NCBI GenBank assembly: GCA_036389135.1
Contig: DASVQP010000085.1
Span: forward strand, 1-64,000
Direction: 5' to 3'
DNA: 64,000 nt
From: Longimicrobium sp.
Lineage (GTDB): Bacteria > Gemmatimonadota > Gemmatimonadetes > Longimicrobiales > Longimicrobiaceae
Part shown: piece by piece, positions 1-9,118 of the stretch
How the letters are laid out: each line of letters begins with the position of its first letter
How positions within the stretch are numbered: position 1 is the stretch's first letter
The notes under the pieces: model-generated
The model's database searches: none
The model's input: only the letters and a program-made list of their open reading frames with translations
Told to the model about the DNA's origin: nothing
Position numbers and translations under genes: made by a program

Positions 1-6
1 CGTACG

Positions 7-37
7 CCCCTCCCCCAGGTAGTTATTGGGGGAGGGG
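7..37. terminator. Perfect 11-bp hairpin, likely terminator
   Basis: The arms CCCCTCCCCCA (7-17) and TGGGGGAGGGG (27-37) are perfectly complementary around a 9-nt loop. It lies just past the 3' end of the minus-strand kinase gene, so it probably ends that transcript or one entering from outside the window. There is no clear U-tract. Confidence 0.5.
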
Positions 38-68
38 CCGCGAGGTGACGAGCGGGGGTGGGGGCCCC

Positions 69-3000
69 TCACTGCGCCCGGCGCACGCGCTGGATGGTAC
101 GGCGGTCGGGGCCGGCGGGCGCGCGCGCGGGCGATCCCCCGCCGGCGCGCCCGTGGAAGCCCGCGAGGCTGCTCGCCTCCGCCTGGGCCAGGAGGCTGGT
201 GACGGCGTCCAGGGCACCGGTGGCACGGGCGGCTTCGGGGGGAACGCCGCGGCGGACGAGGGCGCGGATCTCCTCCGTCAGGATCTCGTACTCGCGGCGC
301 AAGGCGTGCTCCGTCCAGCCGAGGCGCGCGCGCTGGACACCGTGGCGCGCGGAGAGCATGTGCCGGAAGTCGGCGCTGTCACGGAGGAGGTGGCTCTCGG
401 CGTCGCTCTCCCCCGCCTCGTCCAGGATCACCAGCGCCTGGGCCAGCGCGGCCAGGAAGGCGGCCGTGTGATCCTCCAGGTCCACCCGCGAAAGCTCGCG
501 CGCCTCCGGGATCGCGGGGTCCGCGCGCATGCGTGCCACGTACCCCGCCACCAGCGCGTCCAGCGCCCGCTGAAGCAGCTCTCCCACCCGCGCAACGCTG
601 GCGACCGCTTCCGGCTCCGCGGCCGCCGCGGGGGTCGAGAGCCAGAGGGTGAAGCAGGAGCCCTCGCCGGGAACGCTGCGCAGGGAAAGGTCGCCTCCCA
701 TCAGGCGCGCGAACTCGCGGCTGATGGTGAGCCCCAGCCCCGTGCCCCCCGCCGTGCGCGTGTGCCCCGTCTCCGCCTGCACGAACGGCTGGAAGACCGC
801 CTCCAGCTTCTCCGGCGCGATGCCGATCCCGTTGTCGTGAACGCGGATGCACGTCCAGGGGCCGCGCCCGGCGGGGTGCGCCTCGGGGTCCGCCTCGGAG
901 ACGACACCGACCTCGACGACGATCTCGCCGCCGGGCTCGGTGAACTTCACCGCGTTGGAGAGGAGGTTCACCAGCACCTGCCGCACCCGGTCCTCGTCGC
1001 CCACGTACGGGTACTCGCGCCCGGGGGCGAGCCGGTTGGCGATGCGGATCTCCTTGGCGCGCGCCTGCGGCTCCACCAGCGCCAGCGCGTTCGCCACCAC
1101 GCCCGCGGCGTCGCCCCGCTCGCGCACCACCGTCATGCGCCCCGCTTCGACCTTGGAGAAGTCCAGGACGTCTTCGATCAGCCCCAGCAGGTGCTGGTTG
1201 CTGGCGCGGATGCGGGCCAGGTACTCGCGCTGCGAGCCGGTGACGGGCCCGGCCACGCCCATCTCCATCAGCTCGCCGTAGCCCAGCGTGGCGTTGAGCG
1301 GGGTGCGCAGCTCGTGGCTCATGGCGGCCACGAAGTCGGACTTGGCCTGGCTGGCGATCTCGGCCTCGGTGCGCGCCCTCTGCTCGGCGGCGAAGAGCGC
1401 GGCGTTGTCCACCGCCACGGCGATGCGCCCCGCCAGGTCCTCAAAGGTCGCCACGTCCGCCAGGGTGAAGCGGCGGCGCGACTCGCAGGTCCCCACCCAG
1501 AGCGCACCCAGCGTCAGCCCGCGCGCGATGAGCGGCACGGCCACGGACGAGGTGCATGCCACCGGCTCTTCGGCGCGCGGGGAGACCTCGGGGTTGTGGA
1601 CGGTTTCGCGGCCGCGCATCGCCAGGAGGGGCGGGCTCCCGCCGGCGGGCACGCGGTGCTCCCGCAGCGCCTCCTCGGCGTCGGGGTCTACGTGGCGCGC
1701 CAGCACCTCCAGCTCCGCGTCCTCGCCCTGCGCCAGGTACACCGCGCAGAAGTCGGCCATGCGGGGCACCGCCAGGTCGCACACCGCGCGCAGCGCCGTC
1801 CCGTAGTCGAGCGACGCGCCCAGCGCCCGGCTCGCCTCCGCCAGGAACTGCTGCGTCTCGGCGCGCCAGCGGTCCTCCGTCACGTCCATCATCGAGCCGA
1901 TCATGCGCAGGGCGCGCCCGTCCGGCAGCCGCGCGACGACGCCGCGGTCCAGCACCGACGCGTACTCGCCGTCGCGCCTGCGGAAGCGGTACTCGGCCGT
2001 CCACGCCTCCTCGCCCTCGTCGATGGCCGCGTGGATGTCGCTCACCACGCGGTCGCGGTCGTCGGGGTGGATCTGCTCGTACCACCACTCGATGCGGGAG
2101 GGCATGGTGCCGGCCGGGTAGCCGAAGGTGCTCGCCACGGCCTCGTTCCACTGGAGCTCGCCCGTGGTCATGTCCCAGTCCCAGATCACGTCGTTGGTGG
2201 CGCGCGACACCAGGCGATAGCGCTCCTCGCGGTCGCGCAGCTCCACCTCGATGCGCTTGCGTTCCGTGACGTCCTTTTGCACGCCCACGAAGTGCGTCAG
2301 CCGTCCGGCCGGGTCGTGCACCGGGCTCACCGAGAGGGCGTTCCAGTAGGTCGTGCCGTCCTTGCGGTAGTTGATGAACTCCACCGCGCACGGCTCCACG
2401 CGCTCGATCGCCTCGCGCAGGCGTGCGACTTCGCCGCGGTCCGTCTCGGGGCCCTGCATGAAGCGGCAGTTGCGGCCGATCATCTCCGCGGCCGGGTAGC
2501 CGGTCAGGCGCTCGGCACCGCGGTTGGCGTAGATGATGGGATTGTCGGGGAGGTTGGGATCGGTGATGAAGATCCCCTCCGAGATCGCCCCGATGGCGCG
2601 CTCGCGCAGGCGCAGCTCGGCCTCGGTGCGCATGCGCTGCGTGAGGTCGATGAACGTCACCACCGCGCCGGTCACCGCCTCGCCCTCGCGCACCGGGAAC
2701 GACGAGTACGACACGGGGAGCGGCGTGCCGTCCTTGCGCCAGAGCGTGTCCTCGTCGATGCGCACGGCCCGCCCGGTGCGCAGCGTCTGCGTAACGGGGC
2801 ACTGGTGCGGCGGGTACGGCGTACCGTCGGCGCGGGTGTGGTGGATGAGCGCGTGCATCCGCGCGCCCAGCACCTCGCCGGGCGTGTAGCCCAGCATCTC
2901 GGCGCCCGCGCGGTTGAGAAAGGTGCAGCGCCCCTCGCCGTCCATCCCGAAGATCCCTTCGTCGGTCGATTCCAGGAGCGAAGAGCGCCGCCGCTGCTCC

Positions 3001-3521
3001 TGCTCGATCTCGTACGCCGCCTCGCGCAGCTCGATCTCGGTGACGGCCGATGCGGCCAGGTCGCGCAGGATGCCGATCTCCTCCTGGCTCCAGCTGCGCG
3101 GCTGGTTGTCGATGGCGCAGAGCGCTCCCAGCGCGTGCCCCTGCGAGGTGATCAGCGGGATGCCGGCGTACGCGACGACGGAGAGGGCCGGGATGGCCAG
3201 GTTGTCGGCGAGGCGCGGGTCGCGGCGCGCGTCCTCCACCACGAGCGCCTCGCGCATCCCCAGCGTGTACTGGCAGAACGAGTGCGAAAGCGGGGTCTCG
3301 CGCGCGGACGCCCACGGCTCGGGGAGGCCGACGCACCCCTTGAGCAGCTGCCGGTCCTCCTCCACCAGCGTCACCAGCGCCACGGGCACGCGCAGGATGC
3401 GCGTCACGAGGCTGGACAGCCGGTCGAACGCAGTCTCCGCCGCCGCGTCGGCGAGCGCGACGCGGCGGACCGCGGCCAGGCGGCGGGGATCGTGAAGGAT
3501 TTCGTCCAGCGTGTGTTTCAT
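69..3521 (-). CDS. Multi-sensor histidine kinase with LOV-type PAS domain
   Basis: A 1150-residue soluble sensor kinase. Visible order: GAF (about 20-165), PAS (178-298), a second PAS with LOV features (305-425), a third PAS (430-550), GAF (555-710), HisKA with phospho-acceptor His736 in SHELRTP, HATPase (N852/N856, DNGIG, GTGLGL to about 960), then a helical C-terminal module (about 975-1110) resembling RsbRD N-terminal domains. The second PAS has GRNCRFMQG (Cys352), NYRKDG, WN and a Gln in FVGVQ, the positions that hold FMN and form the cysteinyl adduct in LOV photoreceptors. There is no transmembrane segment. The ATG at 3521 is preferred because upstream in-frame codons lie in repeat DNA. 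No response regulator is adjacent; the divergent neighbour is a TonB receptor. Kinase identity is firm; blue-light sensing is an inference from the motif. Confidence 0.92.
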   Translation of the reverse strand: MKHTLDEILHDPRRLAAVRRVALADAAAETAFDRLSSLVTRILRVPVALVTLVEEDRQLLKGCVGLPEPWASARETPLSHSFCQYTLGMREALVVEDARRDPRLADNLAIPALSVVAYAGIPLITSQGHALGALCAIDNQPRSWSQEEIGILRDLAASAVTEIELREAAYEIEQEQRRRSSLLESTDEGIFGMDGEGRCTFLNRAGAEMLGYTPGEVLGARMHALIHHTRADGTPYPPHQCPVTQTLRTGRAVRIDEDTLWRKDGTPLPVSYSSFPVREGEAVTGAVVTFIDLTQRMRTEAELRLRERAIGAISEGIFITDPNLPDNPIIYANRGAERLTGYPAAEMIGRNCRFMQGPETDRGEVARLREAIERVEPCAVEFINYRKDGTTYWNALSVSPVHDPAGRLTHFVGVQKDVTERKRIEVELRDREERYRLVSRATNDVIWDWDMTTGELQWNEAVASTFGYPAGTMPSRIEWWYEQIHPDDRDRVVSDIHAAIDEGEEAWTAEYRFRRRDGEYASVLDRGVVARLPDGRALRMIGSMMDVTEDRWRAETQQFLAEASRALGASLDYGTALRAVCDLAVPRMADFCAVYLAQGEDAELEVLARHVDPDAEEALREHRVPAGGSPPLLAMRGRETVHNPEVSPRAEEPVACTSSVAVPLIARGLTLGALWVGTCESRRRFTLADVATFEDLAGRIAVAVDNAALFAAEQRARTEAEIASQAKSDFVAAMSHELRTPLNATLGYGELMEMGVAGPVTGSQREYLARIRASNQHLLGLIEDVLDFSKVEAGRMTVVRERGDAAGVVANALALVEPQARAKEIRIANRLAPGREYPYVGDEDRVRQVLVNLLSNAVKFTEPGGEIVVEVGVVSEADPEAHPAGRGPWTCIRVHDNGIGIAPEKLEAVFQPFVQAETGHTRTAGGTGLGLTISREFARLMGGDLSLRSVPGEGSCFTLWLSTPAAAAEPEAVASVARVGELLQRALDALVAGYVARMRADPAIPEARELSRVDLEDHTAAFLAALAQALVILDEAGESDAESHLLRDSADFRHMLSARHGVQRARLGWTEHALRREYEILTEEIRALVRRGVPPEAARATGALDAVTSLLAQAEASSLAGFHGRAGGGSPARAPAGPDRRTIQRVRRAQ

Positions 3522-3599
3522 TGGTCCAGCCCCACCGTTGAGCCGCGTGCTCGGAGGCGCGCCCCCGGCGCAAGTGCCGCGCCAGCAACTGCTTTGGGC

Positions 3600-3698
3600 T
3601 TCACACAGAGACACGGAGGATACAGAAAGAGGAAACAGAAAGAGGAACGTTGTATCTTCCTCCGTGTCTTTGCTTTTGTCTCCGCGTCTCTGTGTGAG
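3600..3698. repeat. Nested palindromic repeat, family A copy 1
   Basis: Begins TCACACAGAGACACGGAGG and ends with the reverse complement (CCTCCGTGTCT... CTCTGTGTGA). It sits between the start codons of the divergent kinase and TonB receptor genes, so it would be carried in their 5' leaders or overlap their promoters. It is one of eight related copies in the window. Confidence 0.8.
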
Positions 3699-3726
3699 AT
3701 TGCTGTTTCACTCGCGGATCCGGATC

Positions 3727-5853
3727 ATGCGTCGATTCACGCTCCTGCTTCTCCTGCTCGCCCTCCCCTCCTGGCTCGCCGCGCAGGAGACCGTCCGCGT
3801 CACCGTCGTGGTGAGGGCCGGCGACGCGCCCGCCGCGGGAGCAACGGTGCGCGCGGAGGCGGCCACCGTGCGCACCGATGCGGAGGGCACCGCCACCCTG
3901 CGCCTCGCACCGGGGGAGCGGACGATCGCGGTGTCCAAGCTGGGCTTCGCGCCGCAGCGCCTCACCCTGCGCCTGCGCGCCGACACCACGGTGGCCGTCG
4001 CGCTGCAGGAGGAGGCGGAGGAGCTGGAGGAGATCGTGGTGACGTCCACGCGCACGGGGCAGCGCATCGAGGACGAGCCCACCCGCGTGGAGGTGCTCAC
4101 GCGCGAGGAGGTGGAGGAGAAGATGCTGATGACACCCGGCGACATCTCCATGATGCTCAACGAGACCTCCGGGCTGCGCGTGCAGACCACCAGCCCGTCG
4201 CTCGGCGGCGCGAACGTGCGCGTGCAGGGGCTGCGCGGCCGCTACACGCAGATCCTCTCCGACGGGCTTCCGCTGTACGGCGGCCAGTCCGGCGCGCTCG
4301 GCCTCCTCCAGATCCCGCCCATGGACCTGGGGCAGGTGGAGGTCATCAAGGGCGCGGCATCGGCGCTGTACGGCTCGTCCGCGCTGGGCGGCGTGGTCAA
4401 CCTGATCTCGCGCCGCCCCGGCGACGAGGCCGCGCGCGAGCTCCTCCTCAACCAGACCACGCGCAACGGCACCGACGTCGTGGGCTTCGCCGCGGCGCCG
4501 CTCACCGAGCGCTGGGGCTACTCCCTGCTCGCCAGCGTCCACCGCCAGGCCGAGGCCGACGTGGACGGCGACCGCTGGACGGACATGCCCGGCTACCGGC
4601 GCGCCGTCGTGCGCCCGCGCCTCTTCTGGGACGACGGCGCCGGGCGGAACGTTTTCATCACCGCCGGCGCGACGGCGGAGGACCGCGAGGGCGGCGGCCG
4701 GGTGCCCGCGGGCGACTTCCCCGAGACGCTGGAGACGCGCCGCGGCGACGTGGGCGCCGTGGGCCGCATCTTGATGGGCGACCGGCTCCTGGCGGTGCGC
4801 GCATCCGCGGTGGCGCAGAGCCACGCCCACGGCTTCGGCGACGTGCGCGAGGAGGACCTGCACTCGACGGGCTTCGCCGAGATCGCGTACTCCGCCACCG
4901 GCGGCGGGCACACCCGGGTGCTGGGCGCCGCGCTCCAGGCCGAGGGCTATCGCGCGCACGACGTGAGCGGCTTCGACTACAGCTACGTCACCCTGTCTCT
5001 GTTCGCGCAGGAGGAGTACGCGCCGGCGGAGTGGATCACGCTGTCGCTGGCGGGCCGCGCGGACCGGCACAGCGAGTACGGCACCTTCTTCAACCCGCGC
5101 CTCTCGCTGCTGCTGCGCCCTGCCGAGTGGACGGTGCGCGGCTCGGTCGGCACCGGCTACTTCGCGCCCACACCGTTCACCGAGGAGACCGAGTCCATCG
5201 GCCTCTCGCGCGTTCGCCCGCTGGACGGGCTGGACGCGGAGCGCGCCCTCACCGCGTCGCTGGACGTCGGCCGCAGCATCGGGCCGGTGGAGGTGAACGC
5301 GACGGTCTTCGGGTCGCGCACGCGGAACGCGCTCCGGCTCGTGGAGAGCGCCGTGCCCGGGATGCTGGAGCTGGTGAACGCGCCGGGGCCGACCCGCACC
5401 CACGGCAGCGAGCTGCTCGTGCGCTGGCACCAGGGGCCCTTTCACGTGACGGGAACGCACACCTTCATCCGCTCGCGCGAGGACGATCCAGACGGCCCCG
5501 GCCGCCGCGAGGTGCCCCTGACGCCGCGCCACGCCGTCGGGCTGGTGGGGATGTGGGAATCGGAAGATGCGGGGCGCGTGGGGGTCGAGTTCTACTACAC
5601 CGGGCGCCAGGCGCTGGAGGACAATCCGTTCCGCACCGAGAGCCGTCCGTACCTGATCGTCGGGCTCCTGGCCGAGCGCCGCATCGGCCGCGCGCGCGCC
5701 TTCATCAACCTGGAGAACCTGCTGGACGTGCGTCAGACGCGATACGACCCGCTGGTGCTCCCCGCGCGCTCCGCCGAGGGGCGCTGGACGACGGACGTGT
5801 GGGCGCCGCTGGAGGGGCGGGTCATCAACGCGGGGGTGCGGCTGGATCTGTAG
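3727..5853 (+). CDS. TonB-dependent outer-membrane receptor
   Basis: A 708-residue protein with a signal peptide (MRRFTLLLLLLALPSWLAAQ), a carboxypeptidase-regulatory-like beta domain (about 22-95), a plug domain (about 105-230, containing the VEVIKGAASALYGSSALGG block) and a 22-strand barrel region to the C-terminal end VRLDL. The family imports siderophores, cobalamin, metals or glycans using TonB-ExbBD energy. The substrate cannot be read from the sequence. The ATG at 3727 is chosen because it starts the signal peptide; longer in-frame readings run through repeat DNA. The next gene, 40 bp downstream on the same strand, is a BlaI-type repressor. Confidence 0.93.
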   Translation: MRRFTLLLLLLALPSWLAAQETVRVTVVVRAGDAPAAGATVRAEAATVRTDAEGTATLRLAPGERTIAVSKLGFAPQRLTLRLRADTTVAVALQEEAEELEEIVVTSTRTGQRIEDEPTRVEVLTREEVEEKMLMTPGDISMMLNETSGLRVQTTSPSLGGANVRVQGLRGRYTQILSDGLPLYGGQSGALGLLQIPPMDLGQVEVIKGAASALYGSSALGGVVNLISRRPGDEAARELLLNQTTRNGTDVVGFAAAPLTERWGYSLLASVHRQAEADVDGDRWTDMPGYRRAVVRPRLFWDDGAGRNVFITAGATAEDREGGGRVPAGDFPETLETRRGDVGAVGRILMGDRLLAVRASAVAQSHAHGFGDVREEDLHSTGFAEIAYSATGGGHTRVLGAALQAEGYRAHDVSGFDYSYVTLSLFAQEEYAPAEWITLSLAGRADRHSEYGTFFNPRLSLLLRPAEWTVRGSVGTGYFAPTPFTEETESIGLSRVRPLDGLDAERALTASLDVGRSIGPVEVNATVFGSRTRNALRLVESAVPGMLELVNAPGPTRTHGSELLVRWHQGPFHVTGTHTFIRSREDDPDGPGRREVPLTPRHAVGLVGMWESEDAGRVGVEFYYTGRQALEDNPFRTESRPYLIVGLLAERRIGRARAFINLENLLDVRQTRYDPLVLPARSAEGRWTTDVWAPLEGRVINAGVRLDL

Positions 5854-5892
5854 CGGACCTGCCCCTTTACGCAGGATAAAACGCCGCGTATC

Positions 5893-6411
5893 ATGCAGGG
5901 GGGCCACTCCCGGCCCCTCCCTGTAAGGCACGCGCTGATCCACGGCGACACCCCGGAAGCGCTCCGCATCCACGACACGGTGCGCCTCTCCGCCAAGGGG
6001 CTGGCAAAGGTGCTGGGCGACCTGGAAGCGCGGGTGATGCAGGCCGTCTGGGACATCGGACGGCCCGTGCCCGCGCGCGCGGTGCACGACCGGGTCGCGC
6101 GCGAGCACAGCGTGACGATCCACACCGTCATCACCGTCCTCAACAAGCTGGTGGAGAAGGGCCTCCTCCGCCGCGCCAAGCGCGACGAGCTCCTCCACTA
6201 CGATGCCTGCCTCAGCGAGGCGGAGTTCCGCGCCCAGGCTTCGCGCCGGCTGATGGAGGGCATCCTGTCGTTCGGCCCCGAGGCGGTGACGGCGTCGTTC
6301 GTGGACATCCTGGCCGACCAGGACCCGGAGCAGCTCGCGGAGCTGGCCCGCCTCATCCAGCGCCGGCTGGCCGAACCCGCCGGCGCGGATGTGGCTCGCA
6401 TGGCTGGGTGA
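5893..6411 (+). CDS. BlaI/MecI/CopY-type transcriptional repressor
   Basis: A 172-residue protein whose middle (about 33-120) matches the BlaI winged-helix family: LGDLEARVMQAVWD, then a VTIHTVITVLNKLVEKGLL recognition region. Family members repress beta-lactamase, metal-resistance or stress genes as dimers and are usually inactivated by proteolysis through a BlaR1-type M56 peptidase, or by metal in CopY. No BlaR1 gene is nearby. It follows the TonB receptor by 40 bp, suggesting co-transcription. The first 29 residues are not typical of the family; a GTG at about 5980 is a possible alternative start. A TACA-N3-TGTA palindrome lies directly behind the stop codon. Confidence 0.85.
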   Translation: MQGGHSRPLPVRHALIHGDTPEALRIHDTVRLSAKGLAKVLGDLEARVMQAVWDIGRPVPARAVHDRVAREHSVTIHTVITVLNKLVEKGLLRRAKRDELLHYDACLSEAEFRAQASRRLMEGILSFGPEAVTASFVDILADQDPEQLAELARLIQRRLAEPAGADVARMAG

Positions 6412-6699
6412 TACATCGTGTATGGATATACCGTTTATGGATATATCGCCGCGCGATGCATCGCGTTGCGATGTATGCCGCGGGCGAGGCGCCGGGGGGC
6501 GGGGCGCCGCAACACCGGGGGCTGAAGCCCCCGGCTGGAACGACGGGAAGGCGGCTGAAGCCGGCTCGGGAAACGCGGCATTCCGTTTTGCAACAAAGGG
6601 GGCGTGTCGAGCGCCGTACGATGATGACTCCACGGAGGCGGACTTCGGTGGGCGGGCTCGCGGGTTTGGCCGGGTACACTCGATTCGGGGATCTTTGAA
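6412..6699. repeat. Repeat-filled intergenic region (palindromes plus family B/C repeats)
   Basis: No gene seen. 6411-6475 is unusually AT-rich with GATACATCG, TATGGATATA units, the palindrome CGCGATGCATCGCG and CGATGTAT, related to the perfect palindrome at 56135-56172. 6516-6580 is a family B unit (GGGGGCTGAAGCCCCCGGC followed by GCGGCTGAAGCCGGCTCG). A degraded family C unit (CGGAGGCGGACTTCG) follows near 6637. Confidence 0.75.
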
Positions 6700-7707
6700 A
6701 TGAGACAGTGCTTTCCGCGAATGCTGCTGCTGGCCAGCACGGTTTCCATGTCGGCCTGCGGCGACGCGGCGGATCGGCCCTCCGATGTCAGAGTCGGCAC
6801 CGTAGCGCCTGCTCGCCAATCCGCAGCTCCGGTCGCGGCGTCAAAGGACGCCGATCCGCCGGAGATCGCCGACCCGCGGCAGTTCCTCAACCTGGGGCCC
6901 ATGCGCTGGGAGGGGTGGGAGACGCAGCCGCCCGCGGACCGCTTCGCACGGCTGCGGGAGCTCGGCATCAAGCTGAACCGCCGCGAGAGCGGCACCGCGC
7001 CCGGCGAGGACGGACAGGACCCGATGGGCGAGCGCGCCGAGGACTTCCACTTCGTCGACTTCAGCGGCGACGGTGTGCCAGACGTGATCTACGACGGTGG
7101 ATGGTTCGAGATCAACTCTGACGGGCAGCTCTCCGCGATGGAGGGAACGCGCCTCAAGCTGTACCAGGTCGCCGGGGGGCGGGCGGTCGAGGTGATGGAG
7201 CGCCACGGCTCCATCAAGCGGCTCTGGAAAGCGCGGCCGGGCGACCCACCGTCTCTTCTCGTGGAGCACGTGGGCTGCTGCAGCGAAGAGCTATGGTCTG
7301 TATCTTTTTACCGGCCGGTTCTCACCGGCGGCAAGGTGAATTACGAGCATTACCGGACCGTCCTGGGCAGGCAGGAGCTCGACGTCCCGAAGCAGTTCAC
7401 GGGATCTGCCCGGCGGTTCACCGTGACCCAGGACGGTTACCTGCTGCGCGCGGAACCAAGGATCGATACCACGGACGTATGGCCCAACTGGGGTGGCCGC
7501 GGGAATGCGATGGCCGTGTACACGAAAGGTGCGCGTGGCACCGCGTACGCGGAGCGGAGGGACGCGACCGGGCGAGTCTGGTGGTTCGTCAGGATGGACG
7601 GCCGGACGCCTCCCACCGACGCACAGATCAGAGACGAGCCCGATTCTCCCGTGCTCACGGATCGGATCGGGTGGATGAGCAGCCGGTTCCTGACCGTGGC
7701 TCCCTGA
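6700..7707 (+). CDS. Lipoprotein with FG-GAP/VCBS-like motif, tandem paralogue 1
   Basis: A 335-residue predicted lipoprotein: the signal peptide ends in SMSAC (Cys20). After a short linker comes a conserved domain beginning near DPPEIADPRQFLNLGPMRWEGWE. It contains VDFSGDGVPDVIYDG, a DxSGDGxxD calcium-loop-like motif as in FG-GAP/VCBS repeats, and ends in RIGWMSSRFLTVAP. No enzyme motif is visible and the function is unknown. It is about as long as the next gene (7836-8825) and alignable along its whole length, so the two arose by tandem duplication. The start region is conserved in both copies at DNA level, supporting this ATG. Confidence 0.8.
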   Translation: MRQCFPRMLLLASTVSMSACGDAADRPSDVRVGTVAPARQSAAPVAASKDADPPEIADPRQFLNLGPMRWEGWETQPPADRFARLRELGIKLNRRESGTAPGEDGQDPMGERAEDFHFVDFSGDGVPDVIYDGGWFEINSDGQLSAMEGTRLKLYQVAGGRAVEVMERHGSIKRLWKARPGDPPSLLVEHVGCCSEELWSVSFYRPVLTGGKVNYEHYRTVLGRQELDVPKQFTGSARRFTVTQDGYLLRAEPRIDTTDVWPNWGGRGNAMAVYTKGARGTAYAERRDATGRVWWFVRMDGRTPPTDAQIRDEPDSPVLTDRIGWMSSRFLTVAP

Positions 7708-7835
7708 AGATCCCCCGACAGCGCTTATCCCGCCCCATCACCAACCGAAAGCTTGGAAAATCAGATTTCCGCGCTTAATGTGCGTGCGTGCGGTCGCAAA
7801 GATTGGCCGTGTGCATCTGACCCGGAGATCTAGAA

Positions 7836-8825
7836 ATGAGACGGTGCTTTCCGCGAATGCTGCTTCTGGCCAGTGCAATGTCCATGTCCGCCTGCGAGGA
7901 TGCGGCGAAGCCGCCCTCCGGTTCGCGGGCCAGCGCAGCTGCGCCTGCTCTTCGCGCCGCGACTCCGGTCGCGTGGAAGGACACCGACCCGCCGGAGGTT
8001 GCCGATCCGCGGAAGTTTCTCGATCGGCGGCCGATGCGCTGGGCGGACTGGGAGACGAGGCCGCCAGCGGACCGCTTCGCACGCCTGCGGGAGCTCGGCA
8101 TCACGCCGATCCGCCGCGACACCCTCACCCCGCGGGCCGAATACGAGTACGGCGCCGAGCCGGACGGCGAGCGCGCGGAGGATTACCACTTCGCCGACTT
8201 CAGCGGCGACGGTGTCGCGGATGTGATCTACGCCGGGACGACTTTCGGCATTCATGAAGGGCGCGTCGGGACTGCAGAGGCAGCGCACATCAAGCTGTAC
8301 CAGGTGATGGGGGGACGGGCTGTCCAGGTAGCGGAGCACCACGGCACGCTGGAGCGCATCTGGAAGGGGCGGCCGGGCGAGCCCGTCTCTCTCCTCGTCG
8401 AGCACGGCGAGCATTGCATGGATGACGAATGGTCGCTCGCCTTTCTCCGGCCGGTACGCACGCGCGGCAGGGTGGGATACGAGCCTTATCGGTACGTGGT
8501 GGGTACGGCGGAGATCCAGCTTCCAAAGCGGTACACTGGCTCGCCGCGTCGTTTCACGGTGAGCCGGGACGGTTACCTGTTGCGCTCCAGACCGGAGATC
8601 GACACGGCCTCGTACGGGAATCAGATCGCCGTCTATCCAAGGGGCGCGCGTGGCACCGCGCACGCGGAGCGGAGGGACGCGACGGGCCGAGTGTGGTGGT
8701 TCGTTAAAATGGATGGCCGAACGCCTCCCACAACGGGACGGCCCAGGGAAGAAGATCCGAGTTCTCCGATCCCCACGGATCGGATCGGGTGGATGAGCAG
8801 CCGCTTCCTCTCGCCCGCGCCGTGA
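7836..8825 (+). CDS. Lipoprotein with FG-GAP/VCBS-like motif, tandem paralogue 2
   Basis: A 329-residue paralogue of the preceding gene: the same signal peptide pattern ending SMSAC, the same ADPRKFLDRRPMRWADWE block, ADFSGDGVADVIYAG, and the same C-terminus RIGWMSSRFLSPAP. Similarity is highest at the two ends and around the FG-GAP-like loop, and lower in the middle, where small gaps occur. Only 128 bp separate the genes, with no terminator seen, so they may be co-transcribed. It probably acts at the inner face of the outer membrane or on the cell surface; the substrate or partner is unknown. Confidence 0.8.
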   Translation: MRRCFPRMLLLASAMSMSACEDAAKPPSGSRASAAAPALRAATPVAWKDTDPPEVADPRKFLDRRPMRWADWETRPPADRFARLRELGITPIRRDTLTPRAEYEYGAEPDGERAEDYHFADFSGDGVADVIYAGTTFGIHEGRVGTAEAAHIKLYQVMGGRAVQVAEHHGTLERIWKGRPGEPVSLLVEHGEHCMDDEWSLAFLRPVRTRGRVGYEPYRYVVGTAEIQLPKRYTGSPRRFTVSRDGYLLRSRPEIDTASYGNQIAVYPRGARGTAHAERRDATGRVWWFVKMDGRTPPTTGRPREEDPSSPIPTDRIGWMSSRFLSPAP

Positions 8826-8859
8826 TGGCGGCCCAGAACGCGAATTTTACACACTCTCG

Positions 8860-9084
8860 ATGCCTGTGCCCTCACCCTTAATCACACGCTCGCCGGACCG
8901 TCTCAGCGGTGCGACCGTGTTCGCCGGGACCAGGGTACCGATCCAGACGCTGTTCGACTGTCTGGAGGGCGGCGACCCGCTAGGCGCTTTCCTCGACGAC
9001 TTCCCCTTCGTTACCGCGGAGCACGCAGTTGGCGTTCTCGGGTTGGCGCGCGTAGCGCTGGAGGCGCACGCCGTGCGGCTGTGA
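8860..9084 (+). CDS. DUF433 family protein (VapB45-type antitoxin-like)
   Basis: A 74-residue protein. The SPDRLSGATVFAGTRVPIQTLFD segment and following LEGGDPLGAFLDDFP are diagnostic of DUF433, a small winged-helix family often found as the antitoxin of a DUF5615/PIN-like toxin. No such toxin gene follows; the next gene is the copper-cluster outer-membrane protein. It may therefore be an orphan or a regulator. The start begins 35 bp after the preceding stop with no strong ribosome-binding site. Confidence 0.75.
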   Translation: MPVPSPLITRSPDRLSGATVFAGTRVPIQTLFDCLEGGDPLGAFLDDFPFVTAEHAVGVLGLARVALEAHAVRL

Positions 9085-9118
9085 CGAAAACATCGGAGGG
9101 CCGAAACTTGCGCGTACG

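Noticed and set aside
45-5879. A 1944-codon plus-strand frame across the kinase and TonB genes
   Set aside because: It is antisense to the kinase and out of frame with the receptor, is composed mostly of Arg/Gly/Ala, and has no domain. Such long shadow frames are expected at this GC content.
6389-6703. Frames of about 100 codons in the repeat region after the BlaI-type gene
   Set aside because: They translate palindromic and family B repeat DNA (for example CMDIPFMDI), not protein-like sequence.
3601-6819. A 1072-codon minus-strand frame opposite the TonB receptor
   Set aside because: It is antisense to a clear receptor gene and its ends translate repeat DNA; no family motif.
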